From a virus, in IMG/VR virus record IMGVR_UViG_3300034642_000158, positions 1 to 35,514 of that record: a stretch of 35,514 bases of DNA; one strand, given 5' to 3'. The notes below the pieces were generated by a model. The model was not told the DNA's origin, searched no databases, and saw only the letters and a list, made by a program, of their open reading frames with translations. Positions 5,449 through 14,500 of the stretch are shown piece after piece (the first letter of the stretch is position 1; each line of letters starts with the position of its first letter). The position numbers and the translations under genes are program-made.

Positions 5449-5892
5449 CTATTTATCGCGTTGTTGTTTTAAGAATTTAGCAAGGTCAGCTGTGCTACCA
5501 ACAAACATTGTATTGTTTGTAGTATTAACTTGCTTATCTTTCTTAGGATTTTCAATCTCGTTGACCTTTTTCTGTAGGTCTACAAGTTTGTCAGCAACGT
5601 CTCCGACATGTTTAATTAACTGTCCTGCAACCTCAAACGCACGAGGTTGGTCTGACTCTTGTGCCAACTCAAGTATACCGTCTACCGCTTCTTGACCCTT
5701 TTCAACCAATGAGTATAGATGACCACGAGTATACTCATAGTCTTTCTTTAATTGCTCTTTTGTAGATGTAGTATCAACTACTTCTACTTTTGGTTTTTCT
5801 ACAGGGACGATATCTGACTGGACATCAAGGGCTTCCTCGATACCATCAAACTTACTCGTCTTGTCCTGTGACTGGGTTTCTCGACTTGGCAT
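5449..5892 (-). CDS. 16: Terminase small subunit gp16
   Basis: The 147-residue protein resembles T4 gp16 (164 residues), the DNA-recognising regulator of the packaging motor. It has a charged N terminus, a central helical hairpin (about residues 45-110, TRGHLYSLVEKGQEAVDGIL then QPRAFEVAGQLIKHVGDVAD) and a C-terminal NNTMFVGSTADLAKFL that parallels the NATVFMGSPTEL end of T4 gp16. The frame stays open upstream, but the ATG at 5892 (MPSRETQSQDKTSKF) is preferred for length and overlaps gp15 by 41 bases. It follows gp13-14-15 as in T4. The large subunit gp17 is not in the window and several small genes follow instead, a looser arrangement than in T4. Confidence 0.88.
   Translation of the reverse strand: MPSRETQSQDKTSKFDGIEEALDVQSDIVPVEKPKVEVVDTTSTKEQLKKDYEYTRGHLYSLVEKGQEAVDGILELAQESDQPRAFEVAGQLIKHVGDVADKLVDLQKKVNEIENPKKDKQVNTTNNTMFVGSTADLAKFLKQQRDK
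5450..5457 (-). promoter_or_regulatory. T4-type late promoter
   Basis: The minus strand reads GATAAATA, fitting NATAAATA, and overlaps the end of gp16. The predicted start near 5444 gives a leader of about 20 bases that carries the AAGGAGAA ribosome-binding site of the 177-residue virion protein. Confidence 0.65.
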
Positions 5893-6649
5893 CTGTAAAC
5901 TCACTGTATATTTCGTTAAAACCAAAGTTGTCGTCAGGGTCAGCAGTAATTGGGTCTGGTTGCACCTGATATCTAACCTCCCTTGTAGGCATGGTTTTAT
6001 CTTTTGTATTATAATCAACAATAGCCTTCTTGATAATCTCTGAGTCTGCGTCTTGCACAGGACCGTATAGAAATGTCTTAGCTATAAATGATAAATTATA
6101 AACCAGAGTACGACGTGTATCGTAATCTCCCTCATAAACATCTTCATAATCAATAGCAGTTAGAGTGACTGGATAGTCTCTCTTCTCACCTAGTTCTGGG
6201 ACTAGATTCATTGTGATAGTAAATGAAGGTTGAAAGAATGGAAGAATCTGCTCTAGTATTTGTAGAGAATCATCTTGATTCTTTGCCATGATAGACAATT
6301 CAAAATTAACGTTATATGGTATTGGCATATAACTTTTTACATTGTCTCCCGCAGCTTTAGTGTTGCGGATATATTGTGTAGGTGAAAGTTTTCTTGTTGC
6401 GTCATAACTAATACCTTGTATCTCGAAAGATAATCTAGGTAAAGTAATCTGCACTTGGTCTTTAGTAGTTAAATCTCCTACTGCAGCTAAGCGAGTAAGA
6501 AACTTTTGTCTAGGACCATAAGCAAGAGGGACTTTCATCACCTCTGTTTTGCTACCTTTAGTGCGTCGGATTTCAATGTTATTGAAAAGTGTACCGAAAC
6601 CGATAACAGTCTTTTTAATTATTTCATGATAAGAATATGTGCCCAACAT
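5852..6649 (-). CDS. 15: Tail sheath stabilizer / tail completion protein gp15
   Basis: The 265-residue protein matches the T4 gp15 family (272 residues). The hallmarks are an N terminus MLGTYSYHEIIKKTVIGFGT with NIEIRR soon after, the segment PYNVNFELSIMAKNQDDSLQ, then ILEQILPFFQPSFTITMNL, which is nearly that of T4. In T4, gp15 forms the hexameric ring that caps the tail tube and sheath and joins the tail to the gp13/gp14 neck. The ATG shares its A with the TAA of gp14 (TAATG), and the 3' end overlaps gp16 by 41 bases. Confidence 0.93.
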   Translation of the reverse strand: MLGTYSYHEIIKKTVIGFGTLFNNIEIRRTKGSKTEVMKVPLAYGPRQKFLTRLAAVGDLTTKDQVQITLPRLSFEIQGISYDATRKLSPTQYIRNTKAAGDNVKSYMPIPYNVNFELSIMAKNQDDSLQILEQILPFFQPSFTITMNLVPELGEKRDYPVTLTAIDYEDVYEGDYDTRRTLVYNLSFIAKTFLYGPVQDADSEIIKKAIVDYNTKDKTMPTREVRYQVQPDPITADPDDNFGFNEIYSEFTDAKSRNPVTGQDE

Positions 6650-7524
6650 TATAAGGTACCTCCAGAGTTTCCAAAGTCACCGAAAGGATTACTCTCAGTG
6701 AAATCTATAATAGCATCTGCCTGTGTTTCAAGTGTGAAGTTTTGGTCTGTTTCGCTATTCATATTATTTAGTGTATTATATGTAGCAGAAGTCCATGCTG
6801 CACCAGATGTATTGCCTGTCAATGTCTCAGGTATAGCATACATACCAGACCTGTTGTAAACAATTAACTGTCTTGTAGCAGAATTCCATGACTTAACTTC
6901 AGATGTTACGTTAGAGCTACCACCTGTTACAATCTCTCCTGCAACAAAGTCTCCTGTGCCACCATCTGCAACGTTAATAGTAACTGCGTTAGCAAAGTTA
7001 ACTTCAACTGCATCAATCTCTGCGACACCAGTGTTGAAGTCTTCATCGCTGTATTCAAACAACTCACAACGTAAACCCCATACATGCACTTTACCTAACT
7101 GGTAGAATGGGACTTCGTGCTCTACGAATTGTATTTCAAAAGTTTTGTTTGCCATAGGCAAATGAATAAGGTCACCCTCATTAGGACGACCTTCTACAAT
7201 TAATTGTGCATTATCATCTACTGCTGCTGTAAATCTTTCTCTTGAAATTATAAACGTAACTTGGTCTGATATTCTTACACCAAACTTACTAAACATATCT
7301 CCATCGCCACGAAATCCTGTAGCATCTTCAATGTATGCTTCTATTAAATATGCACCATTAAATGCTGATAGACTATCCTCTTCAAACACTGAGTCTCTAT
7401 TAACTAGAGTGCGAGGTATATAATAGACATCTTTACCAAACATCTTGATTTGCTCGGTAACTAAACTACCGACTAAATCCTGCTCGCCTGTTGTGCCTTG
7501 TGTGAAATAAGAATTAGTAGCCAT
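6649..7524 (-). CDS. 14: Neck protein gp14
   Basis: This 291-residue protein (MATNSYFTQGTTGEQDLVGS onward) is the T4 gp14 neck/head-completion family, with the typical FGKDVYYIPRTLVNRDSVF segment at about residues 29-47. It closes the head portal region after DNA packaging and accepts the tail. It is longer than T4 gp14 (256 residues); the extra length lies in an inserted beta module (about residues 185-260) containing FVAGEIVTGGSSNVTSEVKS and LTGNTSGAAW. That TSGA-type module is shared with gp8 and three other virion proteins here. The start is the ATG at 7524, at a TAATG junction with gp13; an upstream in-frame extension would only overlap gp13. Confidence 0.9.
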   Translation of the reverse strand: MATNSYFTQGTTGEQDLVGSLVTEQIKMFGKDVYYIPRTLVNRDSVFEEDSLSAFNGAYLIEAYIEDATGFRGDGDMFSKFGVRISDQVTFIISRERFTAAVDDNAQLIVEGRPNEGDLIHLPMANKTFEIQFVEHEVPFYQLGKVHVWGLRCELFEYSDEDFNTGVAEIDAVEVNFANAVTINVADGGTGDFVAGEIVTGGSSNVTSEVKSWNSATRQLIVYNRSGMYAIPETLTGNTSGAAWTSATYNTLNNMNSETDQNFTLETQADAIIDFTESNPFGDFGNSGGTL

Positions 7525-8324
7525 TATCCTATCATATCTAGTGGTGGTGTTTCCCAAACCATTCTAAGCTCTTCATCAAGTCGTTTTAATTCATCAACTG
7601 CGTCGTTGTAAATCATTTCACCATTCAATGTGACGCCTCCTGGCATTTGCACACCAGTAAACTTAGTTAAGTTTTGACCCCACTGCTTTTTAATCTTAGC
7701 AGTAGCATAGTCCTTAACCCACATCTGATTATATATTTCAGTCCACGTTGTAGGGTCAAGTGCCCTCCATGCTTTAATCACAATAAATGTATCTAACAAT
7801 GCGTCAGTTGACCAATCAAAATCTAGATATAATCTATCTTGTACCTGAGAATATCTAACTGGTTTCTGTCCCTCCAATAGAAAATCGATAGTTTCTAAAT
7901 GTTGTTTAATCATATAGTAATGATAAAACTGTGTAGATGTAAAATCATACAAGTCATTCAATCTCATCTGATATCTAATATCAAATATATTAGATGTCCC
8001 TTTATCTGTGAATGAGAATATACCTTCGATAGCAAGGATATGCTCTGGCACTTCAATGTATTTGTTTGACTCTAGCCATATATCATTTCCTGCGTCAGAT
8101 GTAGTGCTAGTGCTTGTATCAGCACGGTCAAGCACATCTTGTGTAATCTTGTGTTTTAGATAGCATCTTTCAGCACCATCATAATGATACTGTTGAAACT
8201 TCTGTAAAGTATAATCAATAGCGTCATCTACTTGGTCGTCAGAAACATTCACTTCTAAGACAGGTTTACCTAATCTACGAAGAGCGTATTCTTTTAATTC
8301 TGCTTTAGAGGTAGGAGTTGCCAT
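7524..8324 (-). CDS. 13: Neck protein gp13
   Basis: The 266-residue protein (MATPTSKAELKEYALRRLG) matches cyanophage gp13 neck proteins. It has an N-terminal helix with VLEVNVSDDQVDDAIDYTLQ at about residues 18-37, a KFQQYHYDGAERCYLKH stretch, and a helical C terminus (LKRLDEELRMVWETPP). gp13 and gp14 form the neck between portal and tail in T4. It is shorter than T4 gp13 (309 residues). It sits in the TAATG-linked run between the 87-residue protein and gp14. Confidence 0.9.
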   Translation of the reverse strand: MATPTSKAELKEYALRRLGKPVLEVNVSDDQVDDAIDYTLQKFQQYHYDGAERCYLKHKITQDVLDRADTSTSTTSDAGNDIWLESNKYIEVPEHILAIEGIFSFTDKGTSNIFDIRYQMRLNDLYDFTSTQFYHYYMIKQHLETIDFLLEGQKPVRYSQVQDRLYLDFDWSTDALLDTFIVIKAWRALDPTTWTEIYNQMWVKDYATAKIKKQWGQNLTKFTGVQMPGGVTLNGEMIYNDAVDELKRLDEELRMVWETPPLDMIG

Positions 8325-8587
8325 TACTGTTTCTGTAGTTTTTCTAAGACTGATACTTCTTGCATTGGTGCAACATCATTCAGTCCGTTAGCATCAAACC
8401 AAGGTGCGTCTTCCCAAGAGAATCCTTCACCAAAAGTATTATCAGGAGCCATAACATACCAATGACACTTAGCGTCAGGTATATCAACAGCACAGACTGC
8501 CCAATCGTCTGCCCACTGAGGTACTTGCACATACATCACTGGTAAGTGGTTAGCAAATAATGATAGGATGAAAGAGAATATCATCAT
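8324..8587 (-). CDS. Small protein with signal-like N terminus, 87 aa
   Basis: It starts with a hydrophobic segment (MMIFSFILSLFANHL) that could be a signal peptide or membrane anchor. A Trp-rich, acidic domain follows (VQVPQWADDWAVCAVDIPDA, then KCHWYVMAP and a DAPWFDANG segment) with two Cys at about residues 32 and 41. The start overlaps the end of the giant fibre gene (ATGATG; the second ATG is an alternative) and the stop forms a TAATG junction with gp13. A periplasmic or membrane-associated role would fit the N terminus, but a virion role is equally possible from context. No family recognised. Confidence 0.7.
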   Translation of the reverse strand: MMIFSFILSLFANHLPVMYVQVPQWADDWAVCAVDIPDAKCHWYVMAPDNTFGEGFSWEDAPWFDANGLNDVAPMQEVSVLEKLQKQ

Positions 8588-11500
8588 GTCATTGCTGCCA
8601 CTCTAGTCTGGAAGTCATCAAAGTCTGATGATGCAGCAACCACAGACTTGAAGTCTGCTAATGTAATTGTTTCTGCCTGTAGGGCTGATGCTGCTAGAGC
8701 ACCTTGTGCTGCAGTAGCATAAGCAGTGCTGTTGGTAGCAGCAGCAGTGCCTAGTGTAGGTTTGCCTGTTAAGTCTGCATATGCACCAGAGAATAATGAA
8801 GGTTTGTTGCTGAGGTCATTGTAATTGCCAGAGAATACTGTTGGCAATGTAACACTCATAACACCAGTAGAGGAGTTATAAGATAAGTCGCCTCCTGCAC
8901 TGATGGCTGCTCTAGCACGTGCAGTTGTATGATAAAGATTGCTACCTTCAGAAAGGTCACCAGTATCAGCAGCAGCGATTCTTGCATCTGCTCTAGCATC
9001 TGTGTAATATAAGTTGCTTCCTTCTGTTAAGTCACTTGTAGTAGCAGCAGCGATTCTTGCGTCTGCCCTAGCGTTAGTAAAGTAAAGGTTACTACCTTCT
9101 GATAAGTCACTTGTAGACTTACTTGATAGGTCTAGGTTTGACCCAGTCTGTAAGTTAACTCTTGCATCAGCACGAGCGTTAGTGTAATAAAGATTACTAC
9201 CCTCTGTAATATTACCTGTGTCAAACTCAGTAAAGTCAATCGCCAAGTCAGCAGAGGTAAGTTTAATACCTGTGCCATAAGTGAAGTGAGTGCGTGTCCT
9301 AGCAGCAGTTGTAAATAGATTGCTGCTTCCTTCAGTTACGTTATCAGTGTTGATATCACCCTGTGTAACTGATAATGTATATGTGTTAGCAGCGTCATCA
9401 TATACCTTAGTAATACCTGTGCCTGCAGTGAAGAGGTTATTTACTCTGTCATCTACTCTCTCATTAGTGAAGTATAAGTTGCTTCCTTCTGCCAAGTCAT
9501 CTGTATCATGATTAGATAGAGATGCAATAGTAGATGGGATAGTGTATGAGATAACACCAGTAGAAGCGTTATATCCTAAATCTCCACTAACACTGATATG
9601 TCCACGAGTCCTAGCAGCAGTTGTGAATAGATTAGTGCTGCCCTCAGTTACGTTGTCAGTATTGATATCTGCCTGAGTAACTTGAAGTCCACCACTACCA
9701 TCATGCTCGATACCAGTGCCATATGTAAATGAGTTACGGACTCTTGCTTGTGTATGATACTTGTTGCTAGTGCCTTCAACAACTTGGTCAGTTGTATACT
9801 CACCGAAGTCAACAGATAGAGACAGTAGATTGTTTGCATCGTCATAAGTAGCATCAATACCAGTGCCACCTTGAATTAATGCAGCAACGCGGTCATCAAC
9901 TCTTTCGTTAGTATAGTATAGATTAGTGCTACCTTCTGTTAATGCATCAGTATCATGGTTTGCAATACTACCAACCTGTGACTGGAAGAATGTAATGTTA
10001 CCAGTGATATTCAAGTTACCTTGAATCTCAAAGTCAGTTGTTGACTTGAAGTTAGTAACAGTTAGTCTGTTTTCAAATGGGTTGTAGTTTAAGTTTTGTG
10101 AGTCAGTCCTTATCTCAGTATTTCCAGATGTAGCAGAAACAAATACTGGATAGTATGTCAAGTTTGAAGATGCAGTTTCAGTTACATCAACCAGAGATGC
10201 ACTGTCTGCGTTACCAGTCAGGTCACCAGTTACGTTACCAGTAATCTGTCCTGTTGAATTGATTGTGCCACCAACAGTTAAGTTGTTGGTGATTCCCATT
10301 GAGCCGAAACTACCAGCTCCTGCAGCTGTGATATTACCAGTTGTAGATTGTAATTCAACCTTTGTTGTGTTACTTCCATTCTGCAACTTAAGTGTCTTAG
10401 AAGCACCACGTATCACCATACTATCTTTGAATAGTGATGTGCTATCTACAGTCAGTGTGCCATCTAGTTGCTGATTACCATCAACATTTAAGTTAGTATC
10501 GAAGTCAACATCATTGGTCACTCTTAGAGTGTCATCAATAACAGTTGTACCTGCAACGTCTAGAGTACCTGCAATCTCAGTGTTTCCACTAGCACCTGTA
10601 ACAATAAACTTGTTAGTGTTGACGATAATACTACCACCAACGTTGACGTTAGATGTAGTAGTGATAGTGGAGATATTACCAGTTGTGCCACTAAATGTTG
10701 CTGCAGAAACTGTGCCATCTGCTGTGATATTACCTGTAGCACCAAACAATGTGATTGTCTGTGCTTGGTCAGGTCCTACAAATATATCCTCTCCGAAGAA
10801 TGAATCTTCAAATACTGTGATACCACCGTTAGGTACCATGATTGCTGCACTTCCTGCAAGACGAGTTGCAGTTGTATTTGCATTAGCAGTTACGTTACCA
10901 CTTAGTAGAGAAGTTGTGCCGACTGATAATGACTCATCAACCTGTGCTGTGCCACCTATTACAGTATTACCATTGTCAGAATCAACTGTAAACTGGTCAA
11001 CATTAGAATTATTTTGTATCTTGAATGCTTTATTATCTGCATTAAGAATTAGGTTGTCTTGGAATACCGCTTGACCATCTACGTTTAATGTAGTGTCAAA
11101 GTCAACAGCACCTGTTACACCTAAGTCATCATTGATAGTTGTAAGACCTTCGATTGTCGCAGTGCCTGCAATGAAAGTATTACCATTATCTGTGTCAACA
11201 GTAAACCTATCAACTAGAGAAGACCTAACAATAAACTGCTCATTGGTTGAGTCTATGATTAGGGAGTCAGTGATTTTTGTTTGGCCAGTAACTTCTAGGT
11301 CACCGCTAATATCACAGTCATCTGTGATAGAAACTGTGCCTGCCTGAGAGTCTAATACTAAGTTACCCGCAGTAGTGCTGATTTCGTTTGCAGCATCAAC
11401 ACCAATTTTGACACTATCGGCAGTGATGTCTGTTGATGTGATTGCAGCGTTGAATGTGGATGTTGCATTAACAACCAGACTATCACCACTAGCATCACCA

Positions 11501-14500
11501 ATAGTTGTATTACCATCAACTTGTAAGTTGCCATCTACCTCAGCATTGTCTGTGATATGGACTTTACCATCAGCAGAATCTAGGACAAGGTTACCAGATA
11601 CGGTACTAATCTCGGTAGCACCATCGACCCCGATTTTGACGGAGTCTGCTGTGATATCTGTGGAGGTGATTGCTTGGTTAAATGTAACCGTGCCAGTGAA
11701 TTGGTGAGCATCGGTTGATTGGTTACCGATAGTAGTATTACCATCGACAGTGAGAGTGCCATCAACCTTAGTATTACCGTCAACATTTAAGTCTCCGTCT
11801 ACGTCAGCATTATCTGTAATATTAACTGTGCCACCATCTGAATCTAGAATTAGATTTCCAGAGGTTGTTGAAATTTCACTTGCGCCATCAACACCTATCT
11901 TGATGTTATCCGCAGTAATATCTGTGGAAGTTATTGCTTGGTTAAACTGGACAACACCAGTTACTACATGTGAATCAGAGCCAGCATTACCAATCGTTGT
12001 ATTACCATTGACTTGGAATGTCCCTGCAACAAATGTATTACCTGACTGAGCATCTACTGTAAATGTAGAAGCAACAGCGAAGTCATCTGTTACATCGAGC
12101 GTGCCAGTGATGTCGACATTTCCACCAAAGCTTCCATCGTCAACGACGACGAGGTCGTCACCGACGTATAAGTCAAGACCAATACCCGCGCCACCACCAA
12201 CGATGAGAGTACCTGAAGCAGAATTCGTTGCATTTGTTGTATCAAATAATTTTATAGAGCCTGCGTCGATACCAGACCTAGTGCCACCAAATGCTTCACT
12301 ACTGTTAGTTGCTGCATGATAAACTGCAAATCTTCCTGCAGAGTTATCCCAACCAAAGAATCCAAGACGTGCTTGAGAATCGTAATATCTAAACTCTACA
12401 CCTCTGTCCTTAGAATCATTAGATGAAGGAGCAGTGTCACCGCCAACTGTGATGATAGGGTCATCAATAGTTGTTACAGTGGAGTTAACTGTTGTAGTTG
12501 TGCCATTAACAGTGAGGTTACCCTCTATTAAAGCATTCGTATTAACAGTCAAGCTGCCATCTACAGTTACATCATCTGTAAATTGAGAGACAGCATTTAC
12601 TGTTAAGACATCAGAAGAGGCATCACCAATCGTGGTCAAAGGACCGTTGATTGTTACCCGCTCATTCATTGTAACAAATCCATGCACAGTTAGTGAGCCG
12701 TCTGTGGCATTTCCTTGACCGACACGTCCTATTGTGGTAGCACCTGATTCTCCTAAGATTGAGAATTCAACAGTATCATTAGTATTAACCTTACCAACGT
12801 AGAAGTCATCACCGACATGTAAGTCTTGGACAATACCTACACCACCCGCAACTCTTAAGTTAGCATCTGGGTCATCAGCGAATGAAACATTATGGACTCC
12901 TGTTGCTCCAATATACTGACGATATTTTACATCAAGGTTATTAAGTAAGGATGGACGAGTCCTTGCTGTGCCTGCATCCTTAACTACAATTCTATCTGAA
13001 ACGTATAAGTCAGTGCCAATTCTGACATCCTTATCAATGTTGACACCACCCGCAAATGTTGCATTACCACCACTGGTTAATGTAATTGCAGATTCTGATG
13101 TTGTAGGGTCAACAACAATATTATTTGTCCTTTCAAAAGTATTGACACCACCGACATTTAGACTACCTTCTATGTCTGTATTACCATTTGTAGAGGATAC
13201 TCTGAATGTCTGGCCACTACCATTGGTTATCGTGAAGAATTTACCAGTGGTATCGAGTGTAATATCATCGTGGAATAGTGAATCATTATCAACATCTAAG
13301 GTTGAATTGAATGTAACAGCAGAATCTACATCAAGAGTGCTGTTAAATGTTACTCCACTATCTACATCTAGTGTGCCATCTGTGTGGACATTACCATTAT
13401 CTGTATCAATATCAAATACGCTAGTGCCACCCGCAGTTTTAATCTCGAATTTTTTATTATCTGCCTGTAGAAGAAGACCATCAGTTATAGTTGTTTGTAA
13501 CTGGATGTCGACTGTACCTTCAATGACTGTGTTACCAGTTGCACTCGCAACAGTAAATTTATCAGTAGTGTTATCTCTAATAGCAAAGTTAGCATCAATA
13601 TCGACAGTGCCATCAATTTCTACGTTACCATTTAAGTGAGTTGTGCCACCGACATTGAGGTTTTCAGAAATACCTGTGCCACCAGTTACTACCAGTGTGC
13701 CTGTTGTAGGTGTCTTCCAAGTGGAAGATGTGTTGGTTGTTAGACGGAGATTTCCCGCAATAATAGGAGCATCAGTGCCAGAGTAAACTTCGCTGACATT
13801 GGTCGCGTTGTAGAGGAACCTATAGCCGCCAGTGCCAGACCATATGTTAGAGTCCGCGTAATTTTCGTCCCAACCGAAGAAACCAAACCTTTCTTGTGAA
13901 TCATAATATCTAAATTCTACACCACGGTCTTTGTTATCGTCAACTGTAAGAGTATCTTCACCACCTAAAGTAATGATAGGGTCTTGGACTGTTATAGTTG
14001 TAGAATTGACAGTCGTGGTTGTCCCATCAACTTGCAAGTCACCACGAATTTGGACTAGACCTGTGACTGCATCGTCATCATTAGGGTCTAATACCATTGT
14101 GGCATTAGTTGTAGATAAGGTATTATCTTGGAATTGATAACCTTCTACGTTTACTCTATTAGATACGTTAGTTGCACTAATAGTGATATCATTATCAGAT
14201 GTGATATTGATATTAGCATCACCTGCACCTGAGTTAGTGGATGAGATACTAAGTGCTCTAGCCTGTGATGTATTTTGGGTAAGTTTAAAGTCTAAATTAC
14301 CACTACCAGTCTTGTCTAGAGTCTGGTCGATTGCACCATCTAAAGTGATGTCTGCATCAGAGAAGTAAGTCCTTACATTAATATCAACTTCTCCTGCACC
14401 ACCATCAGTAATAGTTAAACTGTTACCTTGATTTGTATGGTGATGACACCAGTAGTGGATAGTTGCGGGTGTATCAGTCTGGACTAATATCTCTGCTACA

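Noticed and set aside
5893-6021. N-terminal extension of gp16 by 43 codons
   Set aside because: It lies wholly inside gp15 in another frame, has no gp16-like sequence, and the internal ATG at 5892 gives the expected family length.
7525-7557. Upstream start for gp14
   Set aside because: The 11 extra residues only retrace gp13, whereas ATG 7524 makes a TAATG junction like its neighbours and gives the usual MATNSYF start.
10514-13639. Long open frames on the plus strand opposite the giant fibre gene (for example 10514..11074 and 12968..13639)
   Set aside because: They mirror the repeat-rich fibre codons, are Ser/Val/Pro-rich without domains, lack ribosome-binding sites, and oppose the uniform minus-strand arrangement.
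8900-14035. CRISPR array or diversity-generating retroelement variable region
   Set aside because: The repeats are in-frame protein repeats of irregular length without unique spacers, and no reverse transcriptase or template repeat is present.
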